From positions 27,824,171-27,888,170 of the forward strand of contig OU744724.1 in NCBI GenBank assembly GCA_916613615.1: DNA of 64,000 bases. The letters are read 5' to 3'. The translations under genes were made by a program, and so were the position numbers. The notes beneath the pieces were generated by a model. That model was not told the origin of the DNA. It searched no databases and saw only the letters and a program-made list of their open reading frames with translations. This DNA is from Steromphala cineraria (Eukaryota > Mollusca > Gastropoda > Trochida > Trochidae). Of this stretch, positions 23,801 to 35,234 are shown one piece after another; position 1 is the first letter of the stretch; each line of letters begins with the position of its first letter.

Positions 23801-25500
23801 TTGAGTCAATTTTGTTTGCGGATTCGCTTTGATGGATGTGACTGTACCATTATGCGGAATGTGATGATCCCAAATATAACATTGGTGCATTTTCAATACG
23901 AATCGAAACCTTATATATCATAAATATATCAATCACTGGTAACAATAATGTATGATTAATTATTCTATTCTTGACATGTGTTGTAAAAATACGGATATTG
24001 ATCATAACTTACTATAGATTATTCACTGTGGCGTCTATATTTTTCATAAAAATAAAGATATCATAATAAATAACCTTTAACCGTTCACACTTTTCCTTTC
24101 CATTCATATCACCATGGTACAATTATCCACCGTCTAATGGCTCTTTAGAATAAATCTTTATTTTGCAGTAAACTCACAAAAATGTAACATTATTTAGGTA
24201 TTCTTTTTTAGAAAATATTCGGTTTGGTCACTGAAAATATAAACAATTTGTTATTTGTCACCGTCAGAAAAAAACAGTCAGTGTATGTTATGTAAGATTC
24301 AGCAAACAACAGACCATCAGATTATCACTTTAAACAGACAAGTCTAGCCACAACGGTGCCAATATCACAAGGAAATTTTATCAAGATGAAGCCTTGTTGC
24401 GTCATTTATAGGGTTTTGAAATATACAATGCGACATGTTTATACAATTAAAAATTAGCTTGAATAAACTATTATTGAGCCGTCGGATATCTATGCTTTCG
24501 GAATAAATAAAACTTGAATGTATTTTGTAACTATTTGTATATAAAATAAACGATGAAAAGGGTGTCATTACACGTTGAAACTACTCCCCTTCTCCTACGT
24601 TATAGAAGGTATATACGCTCGTGACACGCTTCAGTGACCACAGATTCTGTTCGCCGCGGCTAATTAGGCAGTGTATTTAAAAAGCTGTATTTAGGCAGGT
24701 TACCGTCGTTCTTTAGAAAATCCAAAGTTGAATATAATTCAAATTGCAAGCCCCTTTTCATGAATCCCCAAAGTGGCTATAGATCATACCACCGGTGACC
24801 AGTTTGTCGGTATGTATTGAGTGACAATGGTGTCATCACTGTGTCTTGTATGTTGTGTCATATATTAAGACTGCTTCAATAAAAAATAATGTCTTTTGAC
24901 CTCAGGCGATCATTCATTGATATACTTTCAAAAAAAGATGAGTTAGTGTCAGGATTAATTGTGCAAACACTAAACGACGACAGTTTCTGATACTGGGCAA
25001 AAAGGTTTTACTGAACACTTCTCATATTTGATAAAACCTAAATCAAGAATGTCATCTATGATGTTGAAAGAGATTCTTTAACGACTTATCTATTATTCTT
25101 TTTTGTGCATTAAATTACAAACTATCCACTGAAAAAAGATATAAATAATGTTATAATGATTTTTGATATAAAAAAGCAAGAGTCTGATATCTAATAATTC
25201 CTAAATTTGATGATAATGATGTTTCTGAATAACATGAACCCGTAATGTAGCATAGCGACACAAACAGTGGTATATTAAAATTCAGTTATTGAAACAGTGT
25301 CAATTGTTCAATAGCAGCATTAACAGAAATTAATACAGCCAAATGTTAATTCATGACATATTTACATTCAATCATTTCTTATTTTTTCCCGAAATGTTCA
25401 CCAGAATTCCAACCAATCCCGATGTTATGTAACTACGAGACGAGTGACACATGAATAAACTCTGTCCCTTCTAAGTAAATCCTTCTTTCTTCTCTTCTTC
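20871..25500. other. Left interior of the 9.8-kb element, no gene seen
   Basis: AT-rich sequence with short unrelated frames (63-86 codons) and no domain I recognise. A slightly GC-richer stretch at about 23085-23700 contains no convincing frame. A weak similarity around GCCGGTGACC (23470-23510) and ACCGGTGACC (24780-24830) may be the remains of an internal duplication. Apart from the hairpin at 22306 I see nothing definable. Confidence 0.5.
22306..22427. mobile_element. Foldback/MITE-like inverted repeat, nested
   Basis: Arms 22306-22351 and 22382-22427 (46 bases each) are inverted repeats with about four mismatches and a 30-base loop. The core ATATGGATCACAACTTCTTT relates it to the structure at 6325-6460 and to a single arm near 55349. 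It lies inside the 9.8-kb element. Confidence 0.85.
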
Positions 25501-25524
25501 TTCTGTATTTTATTTTGTAATTAT

Positions 25525-25605
25525 GAGGTGAGACTGAAATAAAATATCTGTCTGTCTGTCTGTCTGTCTGTCAGACAAACAGACAGACAGAATATTTAGG
25601 TCTCA
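25525..25605. repeat. (CTGT)n/(ACAG)n hairpin
   Basis: GTGAGACTGAAATAAAATAT followed by (CTGT)n is mirrored by (ACAG)n then AATATTTAGGTCTCAC. Both the microsatellite and its non-repetitive flank are inverted, giving a stem of about 35 bases. It may be two head-to-head repeat tails rather than a simple tetranucleotide run. Confidence 0.85.
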
Positions 25606-25854
25606 CTTGTTTACACAACCAATCTATCAGCACGAATAATTACCACCTGCAGTCGTTTTTTAGATTGTTATGTTATTGTGCCAACACCCCCATCTCCCGG
25701 AAACACTAAGTCTTCATCTCGAAAATGAAAGGAAACTCTTTTGAAAGTTCTAATAACCACAAACATATTTTTTTCTATTTCTTTGGAATATATGAAAGTC
25801 TGATTACAATATAGTATAGTGCGTCAAAGGTCGCTACTCAAATAAGTTCAGTTA

Positions 25855-26945
25855 GTCGCATACCGTTTCGTCGAATTTATAGTTTTAGGAAAAATCCATT
25901 CGACGGATCGGTACTGTAGCCTACTTCATTTATTAACTTAGATTCTCCCAGTGTCTCTTGCTCGTCAAACTTCGAATGATCGTCACAAAATCACCCAAGC
26001 GTTATTCGACGGATAGGTACAGAATCAGTTTTGAAAATTCGACGGATCAGGCTGTAAGGTCGCATACCTATTCGTCGAATTTCTAGTTTTAGAATAGAAA
26101 AATCCATTCGACGGATCGGTACTGTGATTTTTGTTGTGGATTGGCTTACATAACGTTGGAACGTTCCAAAATAAGGCAAAGGGGGTGTTTGGACTCTCAT
26201 TCATTTATTTTGATCACTTGAAGTTAGGATGCTGCGATGTTGTATATAATGATTAAATATATAAAGAATTGTAATTGTATTCTACACTTTTGGATTTAGC
26301 TATATTTGGGAACAACAGCAAAATTTTGATAAACATTATAAATTCTTGTCAGAATTTGTGTTTAGACTTATGAAGAAGAATGGTACACGTCACTTGTCAA
26401 TAGTATTGTTTTTTTATGTAAATTATAAATCTTGTGATTATCTACATATATCGCTCTATGGATCTGAAACTATGGCCTCCACTGTGCACAAAGAAATAAA
26501 GATAGATTGATTGAGTAAATAACATTATCAATATAAAACGTGGGGATCATGCCTCAATTATAGCCAAATGGTATGGGAATATTATTTTAAGAGGTCATGG
26601 ACCTCATCAAATTTAATGAAGTTAGAAAGTTAGAAGTTAATGAAATTTAAGTTAGAAAGTGGTAAAACTTGGAAGTAATGCCAAAGTATAAGTAAATTGA
26701 TTTGAAAGTGATGCATATGTCATACATGTATTTGAATAGGGACACAAAGGATCAATTATATATTTAACTTGTACCCTTCATGCGTAATGCGTATAAACAA
26801 CCCGTACACCCCTTCATTAATTAATTTAGATTCTCCCAAGGTCTCATGCTCGCCAAGATTCGACCGATCGGTACAAAACCACTCAAGCGTTATTCGACGG
26901 ATAGGTACAGTTCAATTTTGAAAATTTGACGGATTAGGCCGTAAT
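25855..26945. repeat. Cluster of TTCGACGGAT-type repeats
   Basis: Two ~65-base units (25855-25917 and 26059-26125) share GTCGCATACC, TTCGTCGAATTT, TAGTTTTAG and AATCCATTCGACGGATCGGT. Each is itself an imperfect inverted repeat. A separate ~135-base unit at 25926-26060 (AGATTCTCCCA ... CAAGCGTTATTCGACGGATA ... GGTACAG ... GACGGAT) recurs at 26812-26945. In the minus frame at 25991-26200 the motif reads as repeated 'PIRRI/M', a by-product of the repeat rather than evidence of a gene. Possibly the termini of another nested element. Confidence 0.8.
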
Positions 26946-27586
26946 CGGCTGTAATTGTTCAGTTTGGTAATGGAAGCCACTTTTGATGGGTCGCTTAGAC
27001 TTGTCTGGCCACAAACCAGTGAATGCATGACTACACACGCCCCCTTTTTGTGACCGGGCGTCATTAACAGAATCAGCCTCGTTATCTATACATCTATCGT
27101 AACAATACCACAGAAAAAAAACCCAATAAATAACGATTTTCAGAAAATGATTCCACTCAGTTAGATAAATCATTTGACGATGTAACACTACTAAGCATTT
27201 GGTGTAAAAGGGATATCAATGGTATTTAAACAATTATTTAGGCGGTATATCAGTTGAATTAATGATGCGTTACTTTCTATGTTTATTGTGTCACAACCGC
27301 GCAAGTTTTATGGCCCCTAACCCAGGTGGGTTTTTCACAGCCGATAATTACGATGTTTTAATGAAAGGCCAATTAAAGGTGTTTTTTTGACAAATTAACA
27401 AAAATCAAGTTCCTTTTTTATTTTTTGAAAAATCGAAAAGTGGTAAAGTCGAGGTTAGTGGATGTTTAACTTAACGATTGACATGTAAAGTTCATTTACG
27501 GTAATTAATATGCTCACATGGCAATTTAAAGCACGATTTTCTTACTGAAATAAAGGGATCTTACGAAAAGATAAATATGTGTTAAC

Positions 27587-27760
27587 AATGGCTAAATAAA
27601 TAGAGATTATTACCCGAGGAAGTGTGTCATATGAATTTTACGAAACGAGTGTGAATTTGTGTATTACCCGAGCGAGAGCGAGGGTTATACACAAATTTGC
27701 ACGAGTTTCGTAAAAGTCATATGACACACTTCCGAGGGTAACAATTTCTTTATTACCGAT
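27587..27760. mobile_element. Foldback/MITE-like inverted repeat, nested
   Basis: Left arm from about 27587 (AATAAATAGAGATTATTACCCG, then AGGAAGTGTGTCATATGA and TTTTACGAAAC) and right arm up to about 27760 are inverted repeats. They converge on the palindromic centre CCCGAGCGAGAGCGAGGG at 27667-27684. There are several mismatches over about 80 bases. CpG at the centre contrasts with the AT-rich context. Confidence 0.85.
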
Positions 27761-29453
27761 TCTATTCCAATTTATCATCTTAAAAATATCCAAGAAACGG
27801 GCCGCTTCCGTTGCGACGGTCGACTACGATGACGTCACGAACAATGGTGTTATGACGTCCCAGGCGAAAACATACGGGAACTCGCGCTACAACAATCGTT
27901 GCTAAATTGATATGTGCACTAGTGCTCATATTGAAAATACGTCACCACTTATTTCCAACCGTATGGGTAATAATACTTTGTATAAATAAAAATAGTTCTA
28001 AAACGAATGCACAATGTTCGGTTACGTCATGTGAGCCGATTTCCCTTCGAGCGGCCACATTGTATTCCATAATGTTCACACATTAAAATGCCCGCTCGAA
28101 TGTTCAAGTTCAAGGGATCTGACTGATATGGCGAAACACAGTGTGTTATAAACATCCAACAAGCAGGTTAATTTCGAATATGGTATAACTACTGGGTCAC
28201 AAATTCATCAAACCGTTTAGACACCTTTGAATGAGGCACCATTTTGACAATAAAAATGATCGACACACACAAATATTCCAGTGCACATATTGTATTATGT
28301 ATATGTATTATGTGTTATGATAGTGTGAGACAAGAAGGATTGCTAGCGTATCTCATCCTACAGTTTAGTATTTATTTCAACGCCGCTTCAATTCATATTT
28401 CTCAAATCTGGATGAAAAACAAATATCAAACTCAATGAATATACTGTATAATTTTCTGCCATATTTTTTATGTAGCGTATGAAACTTTCTGTTGTTCTGT
28501 TAGTGAACGTCACCCATTATTATTTTTGCAAATATATCTTGGAACCGCCTTAGCATAACTTGTTGGCCAAACCGATTCATTTATCTTTAATGAAATGAAT
28601 ATGTTTAAACCAAATCAACGAAATCAAAAATGAAAAGAACAATATAATGTGTATAAAACATCAAATAAGTGAATACATTATGAAAAGTGTCATGTTGTTG
28701 GGTATGCCAAATGAGAAAGAGGGCTGCAGCTCTAAATTAAATGTTTGTCGAAGATACGTTTTGGCAGTGGTTCAAACCAAGTATCGATTGTAATATTGTA
28801 ATGATTAGTACCAGGATCAGCACCTACATATAATCTACCGAAATATGTGTAATAACTTGAGGGAATTGGATACCAACTCAAAGGTGTATACACGTGAACT
28901 GAATGTAATTGAAAAATTAGTTCATTGTCCATTGTTATCTGAAAACCAGTATAGTATGACTAAATATTGGTGTAAGCTTTTCGTGTGTGATTATGATATT
29001 TTACGTATTTGTTATGAGTATCTGTAAAGGAAGTTGAAAATTTAACCTGTTCAGATTCCCATGTTTCAGGTTTAACATATATTGTTATTGTCATTAATTT
29101 CATTTAAGTATGATTATAGATTGAATAGATTATTCATCAGTGTTAAAACAATAGGCTTTCTTATAAACAGTTAAATATGGGGTCTCTGAAAAACCAAATG
29201 ATTATTACCATATCACCCAGTTAAATATCTTGCTCATTGCGTAATAATACTTTTGTTTAATGTTCACTGTAATATTATTAACGCAAATCTATTACATATC
29301 ATTGTATGAAATATGTATAGAAAAACCTACACTTTGTCTACTCAACAGTTCTTATTATCAGTAGAAACTGAAAATATAATGAAATAAATATTGCTCATCT
29401 CAAATAACCAATGTGTACAGATGAAATTGTAGACGAATTATTCTTTATATTAA

Positions 29454-29807
29454 AGTGGCAGTAGCACGTTCTTTCTTGAAGAAAAACAATATAAATTTGT
29501 CACTGATAATTGAATGTTAATGATAAATGTATTATGTTGATAATGTCAAAAATCTTATTACACAATCATCCATTGTAAGAAAATAAATTATAAAGTTTCA
29601 CATAAAGACCATTGGCGGTCATTTTTGTATGGACAACTTTAACTCATTTTGTGTAAGAAAACAAGAATTCAATGGCTGAACTTTACAAAATATATTTAAT
29701 TCATTACTGCTTCATTCAGTTAAAATATTTGTCTTTCAATTGGAACCATTTATTTTCATTTTCCTGACATCAGCTTATATTCCTCCAAAAAACGTACTAC
29801 TGTCCCT
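29454..29807. mobile_element. TTAA-flanked MITE, copy 1 (nested in the 9.8-kb element)
   Basis: The element is flanked by TTAA (29450-29453 and 29808-29811). Terminal repeats are AGTGGCAGTAGCACGTT at the left and CGTACTACTGTCCCT at the right. The internal sequence ('TTCACATAAAGACCATTGGCGG', 'TTTCAATTGGAAC') matches copies at 30788 and 35235 throughout. TTAA target duplications are typical of piggyBac and Kolobok families. The assignment is inference. Confidence 0.88.
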
Positions 29808-30224
29808 TTAAAATATCCTTTATATGTTAATTCCAGAATACGATTTGTCAAACTTTACGCAATTTTTTAAATACTATAATGTTTATTAAAAAACACATAA
29901 CCTAGTCTTATTCAATTCGAATTGAGTAAAAGAAAATTATTTGTATTGATTACTGATAATCACTTCTGGCCGTAACAAGTGAAACGGTGATACCGATGTT
30001 GCATATAACTACTACATGTATAGTTTTTACAATTAACATGTTTTATTTGGTCATAAAACATATGCCTTTTCCATACATATGTAAATCAACCATAACATTG
30101 TTTATGCGTTTTCAAATTATAACTGGCGACAAACATATCTGTACAAATTGACTGTCCTCTTTATATCAACTGATGGGCTTTATAGATCAAATTTTCCTTC
30201 TTTCAATGATTCTGAATTGACCAC

Positions 30225-30426
30225 GGTCAAACGCGATCAGAATGCAATCCGATCGCGGTCAACCGCGGTCCGACTGCATTCTGATCGCGGTCAACTGCAA
30301 TCAAATTGCAGTTTGATCGCGGTCAACCGCGGTCTGACTGCAATCTGATCGCGGTCAACCGCGGTCCGACTGCAGTTTGATCGCGGTCAACTGCAATCAG
30401 ATTGCAGTTTGATCGCGGTAGGTACC
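30225..30426. repeat. Right subterminal array, ~6 x 32 bp
   Basis: GGTCAAC starts at 30257, 30289, 30321, 30353 and 30385, and GGTA at 30417, all 32 apart. The units are the same as at 20662-20870 and run in the same orientation (GGTCAACCGCGGTC...CTGATCGC), not mirrored, although each unit is near-palindromic. The right TIR follows immediately at 30427. Confidence 0.92.
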
Positions 30427-30452
30427 GGTAAAGATATCTGCAACCGTCTGTA

Positions 30453-30575
30453 GATGATATGGAATGAATTGAACGAATATGAAATTAGAAATGCTGAAGA
30501 ATTTCGGTAAAATTCAGATATATATATATATATTGATTGATATTGACTCATATTCTTGCAAATGTTCATACAATG
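30453..30575 (+). repeat. Right-hand remainder of A2 after the insertion
   Basis: This stretch corresponds to A1 5743-5853. 'TTGATATTGACTCATATTCTTGCAA' lies here at about 30535 and in A1 at about 5811 (compare the parts GATATTGACTCATATTCTTG). It shows that the 9.8-kb segment is an insertion within A2 and not the edge of the duplication. Confidence 0.85.
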
Positions 30576-30651
30576 TACTACCGCATATGATGGACGAGTG
30601 TTCGGTCCTCTGATTGGCAGAGGCAGATGGTCATTGACAATGATCAAACCT

Positions 30652-30690
30652 TATGTTGACAGCGGGAAACGTCAAGCGAGGTCAACATAA
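30652..30690. repeat. Small perfect-arm hairpin
   Basis: TATGTTGAC (30652 region) and its complement GTCAACATA enclose a GC-rich loop (AGCGGGAAACGTC...). Short and of unknown meaning. Confidence 0.5.
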
Positions 30691-30787
30691 CAATCCAATA
30701 ACCTGGAGCTAAAAATAGATTAACAATGCAAGGAGCTAAGTGAGGAGGGCTGTTTCAAGTTGCTTCCCTTTTCAGTTATAGCGTTAA

Positions 30788-31143
30788 AGGGGCAGTAGCA
30801 CGTTTTTTGATAATTTTACATTTTAAATATTTCACTTATAATTGTAAGTAAATGCTAAATATATCATATTGACAGTGTCAACAATCTCATTACACAAGCC
30901 AATCACCCATAGTCAGAGGACAAAGTATGAGGCTTCACATAAAATCCATTGGCGGCCATTTTTTTGTGAACACCTTTAATTAATTTTTGTAAGAAAAATG
31001 AATCTCATGGCTGAACTTTACGTTATATATTTGAATTATTACTGCTTCATTTAGTTTGAATACATTGTTTTTCAATTGGAACTATTTTTTTTCATATTCC
31101 TGACATCACCTTATATTCCCCCTAAAAACGTGCTACTGCCCCT
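30788..31143. mobile_element. TTAA-flanked MITE, copy 2
   Basis: Flanked by TTAA at 30784-30787 and 31144-31147. Terminal repeats AGGGGCAGTAGCACGTTTTT and the complement of AAAAACGTGCTACTGCCCCT are essentially perfect. Internal sequence is shared with 29454-29807 and 35235-35568. The perfect ends suggest it is the youngest of the three. Confidence 0.92.
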
Positions 31144-32090
31144 TTAAACGTTTTGCTTGTGACGACGTTCGTTGAAGAAATTAAAAGGTTAATTCAGATT
31201 AAAGAAAAAGATTCTTTGAACACTAGAACTAACACACTAGAACATATGAACCACCCTATCCATGAGCGATATGTTGTCATTTGCTAAAAAAAAATTGATT
31301 TTCCAAAAGTTTTTCCGCCAAGGGAATCTACCGGAAGCAATTGAATTCATTTAATTCGAACATAAACTTAATTGATCATAGTAATTCGACTGAGCTGCCC
31401 CTGTTGGGAGAGATTGGTTCATCTCATGAAAGGACTTCACATGGAGCTAAAGACATTATACATTGCAACACAATTCTTCTATTTTTCACTTTCTTTCTAC
31501 AACTGTCTTTTCTTAAACATTCAATGATACATGTGGGTGCCATAAGGGCAACACGAAAACTAATTATTACAATTCCTATCTTGCAAAGTTGACAGTGAGA
31601 AATATTGCTTTCCTCTTTGGTGTACATTAACAATCTTACCAGTGTACATTCAAGGATCTGACCTTGATTTTTATTACTGACTTTCCGGTGATAAATTAAC
31701 GGTATTCTGTATGTTTCAAATGTTTATTAAGTTTTTCACCCTTTGGAAAATTACATTACAAACTTTTATGAAATCGATGAAATTATGGTAGCTGTTCTGC
31801 TGAGTTTTGAATAACAATAATGCAAATCAAGTGTACAGTAATTCAATTTTGACATTCAAGTTTATCATTGAGGGACAATAACATATATCACTATCGTGCA
31901 TGCCGTTAGCTGAATATCTACAACTTGTTATAAAGCGATATCTCATTTCATTATTGTATTACGTACATATAGATGCCCATAATAGCATGTAACTTACCCT
32001 TCTATTAATTTTATGTACTACTCTCAACTTTAATGATAATTCGGTTCTAAATATATTATAAATAAAATATATAAATATATCATCTAGATT

Positions 32091-32952
32091 TTTAGCTCAT
32101 CTGGCCTGTAAGGCCCGATGGGCTTATGGCATGGCATGGTGTCCGGCGTCCGTCCGTCCGTCCATCCGTCCATCCGTCCGTCCGTAAACTTTGTGGAATT
32201 TCATCTTCTTCTCCAGAACCATAAGGCCTAAAAAGCTGAAACTTTGTGTACAGACTCCTTGGCTAGTGAGGATTATAAATTGTAGCTTTGGTGGCCCTGT
32301 GACCCCTAATAAGGGCCACAGGGGCCACGCCCTAAAAACCTATTTTCATCTTCTTCTCCAGAAGCATAGGATCCTAGAAAGCTGAAACTTTGTGTACAGA
32401 CTCCTTGGCTAGTGAGGATTATAAATTGTAGCTTTAGTGGCCCTGTGACCCCTAATATGGGCCACAGGTGCCACGCCCTAAAAACCTTTTTTCATCTTCT
32501 TCTCCAGAACCATGAGGCCTAGAAAGCTGAAACTTTGTGTACAGACTCCTTGGCTAGTGAGGATTATAAATTGTAGCTTTAGTGGCCCTGTGACCCCTCA
32601 TAAGGGCCACAGGTGCCACGCCCTAAAAACCTTTTTTCATCTTCTTCTCCAGAACCATGAGGCCTAGAAAGCTGAAACTTTGTGTACAGACTCCTTGACT
32701 AGTGAGGATTATGAATTGTAGCTTTGGTGACCCTGTTGCCCCTAATAAAGGCGCAAGAACGTCCTTCAAATCTATTTTCATCTTCTTCTCCTAAAGTATA
32801 AGGCCTAGAAAACTGAAACTTGTCGCCTATATACTTAATTTGATGATTGGTGACCCTGAAGCCTCTACAAAGGGGGAATCACATTGGCCACACTCTTCAG
32901 CATAACTGATGATGAAGCCTGATGAGCTACAGAGCCAATGGCTCTATTTTTC
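32091..32952 (+). mobile_element. Pearl/Helentron-like element with 145-bp tandem cores, B2 only
   Basis: The 5' end is TTTTAGCTCATCTGGCC. A (CCGT)n-like tract follows (32145-32185). Tandem cores have CATCTTCTTCTCC at 32202, 32347, 32493, 32638 and 32779, i.e. about 145 apart. A unique tail then ends GATGAGCTACAGAGCCAATG plus GCTCTATTTTTC. The subterminal AGCTCATC pairs with GATGAGCT, and AGAGCCAATGGCTCT forms a 3' hairpin. This architecture fits pearl elements of bivalves and Helentron-associated non-autonomous elements, as known from the literature. B1 near 7460 has the empty site ('TTACGTTTTTGATACATTGC'). Confidence 0.88.
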
Positions 32953-33566
32953 TTTTGATACATTGCATTGTACTCCATAGTTTCACTTAATCAAAATATT
33001 GTTATTGTAGTTCTTCATGTTTGAAATATCAAAATATTTTTAACAATACCTTTTAAAACTCAACATATTTGATTTTCACTTCTGTTAAAGTGTTTTTAAA
33101 TACGCGTTGCTTTCTACAGACTTTGTGTTCAGTGCACACTAGGTTATTGAAATATACATTTCTTCAAAATTTCACTTGATATTCAATAACGCATAATAAA
33201 GAAATGGAAGACACAAGAAGAGCCCTCATTTATAAGAAAACTTAGAAGTTTACTTAGTTGAATATTTCCTATTTGCAAAGTCAAAGTATTTATATGACTT
33301 AGTGATAGAGTGATAAACATGGTAGCATATATGCAATGATAACATGTTGGCAGAGTATTCTCAACAACTTCACGAGGAATTATCCTTTCTCTCTTATGTT
33401 CAATAACATAAATGCTAATTTTTAATTTCAATTAATTTAAGACTGTTGAAACAAGAAACGCTATGGATTGATATAGAATTATTTAATTAAGTATAATTTA
33501 ATTTCAATGATTAAAAATGCCAGTGGCTATGGATGGCAAAAACAAAAGAAATTGGAGCCCAGTGAT

Positions 33567-34115
33567 TTTAGCTCATCTGGCCTGTAAGGCCCGATGGGCT
33601 TATGACATGGCATGGTGTCCGCCGTCCGTCCATCCGTCCGACCATAAACTTTTTGCATATTTTTTTTCGACTTCTTCTCCTGAAGCATAAGGCCGAGAAA
33701 GCTACAATTTTGTGTACAGACTTCTTGACTAATTAATGAGGAATATAATTGATAGATTTGGTGGCCTCAAATAAGGGCAACAGGGTCTTCGCCCTAAACC
33801 TAAGTCCCTTGTTTCGTCTTCTTCTCTAGAAGCATAAAGCCAAGAAAGCTTAAACTTTGTGCACAGACTCCTTGACTAGTGAGGATTATGAGTTATAGTT
33901 TTGGTGGCCCTTTAAACCTGTTTTAATCTTCTTCTCTAGAAGTACAAGGTACACAATGCTAAAATGTTTTGTTGAAACTCCTTATGTAATGGTGATCCTG
34001 AAATGTACATTTGTGACACTGTGATCCTACTATGCGGGGAACCACATTGATCACATCCTAAAGCAAAACAAGATATGTAGCCAGATGAGCTACAGAGAAA
34101 ATGGCTCTATTTCTG
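33567..34115 (+). mobile_element. Old pearl/Helentron-like element, B2 paralogue
   Basis: TTTTAGCTCATCTGGCC start, CCGTCCGTCCATCCGTCC tract, about two degenerate cores, and an end GATGAGCTACAGAGAAAATG plus GCTCT in which the hairpin is damaged. It is in the same position as 7825-8190 in B1, so it was inserted before the duplication. Confidence 0.87.
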
Positions 34116-35234
34116 TGTTTGTTAGATAACTCGATTGACATTAAAACGTGCGTCTGACTGTTCTTGTAATTGTTGATATTTGGTTCTGTAAACCTCATCA
34201 CCTTTAACGACACATTTATTCTTTGTATATCTTATCATCATTAATGATGGAATTTTAAGTATATCACAAACAATGTGTTTCAAATCATTGTCCTGTTGTC
34301 ATCTATTACTTAGAAGTGCTGATTAATACAACTCAATTTGCATCAAGTAAAACCAATTTTTTTTAAAAAGAAACCATGTTGCGGTTATACAATCGCCATA
34401 ATATTATGTGCGTTGTATATTGAAATATCGGCATAGACCTTATTGAATCTTTACAATTGATAACTTGAATTAAACTTATAAAGCGTACGATATATCTTGT
34501 TTGATAATACATCTTAAACAAAACAACGATTTACAAAAAAGAAAAAAATCATGATCTTTTCATATGTATCATCATATGTTATAACAGAATGTTGATCTCA
34601 TAAAATATCATATTTCATTTCCTAATCAAGATTTATTACATTCATATATTTTACGAGAAGAAATAGACATTAATCAAGGGAATAATAACTGATTGTTTCT
34701 GCTCAGAATAGCGCAATCAAATGTTAATACATAATGATTTTTCTGTCATGAAAAATTAAATTAACATGTATATCTTTTAGAGTGCAAAACGATTGCACAA
34801 TATACAGTTAAAAGGTAACCTGATATTTTTTTTATTATTCATTGGGTCATTTTCTTGAGGCTGTTTTCTTCAAACTCAGAAATAGAACCATGAGAACAAT
34901 TTCTGATTGATTTTGCAAGAATTGGATATTAATGTCAATAGCAAATATTGAAGTTATGACAAGGGTAAATTGTTAATAATAATACAGTAATAACTGTTTT
35001 GTAATTATAGGATAATTTAGTTTTTAAATGAACAGTGGTGATCTACATGTAATTATCGTGATTTCAAGATAATTTAAAAACTAAAAAAACGTGTCTATCT
35101 TATTTATTGATATTTCAACGAAATACTTTATATTATATGCAAAGGATTCATCCATGAACATCGATGACATATCGACATTGCACTACAATTATAGCTGTGT
35201 ATTTGTCTTTATCAATACAATACAGCAATCTTAA

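Larger units (their letters stand above)
20638..30450. mobile_element. ~9.8-kb TIR element with 32-bp subterminal arrays, inserted in A2
   Basis: The left end (20636-20661, TACAGACCCTTGCAGA...TTACC) and the right end (30427-30452, reverse complement TACAGACGGTTGCAGA...TTACC) match at 20 of 26 positions without gaps. The intact site in A1 reads CCGCATAGTATTTGATG at 5737-5753. In A2 the left flank ends CGCATA and the right flank begins TAGATGATATGG, so the element sits at a duplicated TA. Immediately inside each end is an array of 32-bp CpG-rich units. I find no transposase or any frame above about 90 codons, so it looks non-autonomous or decayed. Smaller elements are nested inside (22306, 25525, 25855-26945, 27587, 29454). 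TA duplications occur in several superfamilies, and I cannot assign one. Confidence 0.85.

Noticed and set aside
25991..26200. Protein with repeated PIRRI/PIRRM motifs
   Set aside because: The motif is a translation of the TTCGACGGAT DNA repeat in one frame. The second repeat cluster near 26.9 kb does not preserve a frame.
27826..27840. TGACGTCA site as a cAMP-response promoter element
   Set aside because: A lone 8-base palindrome without a nearby gene or TATA/initiator context is expected by chance.
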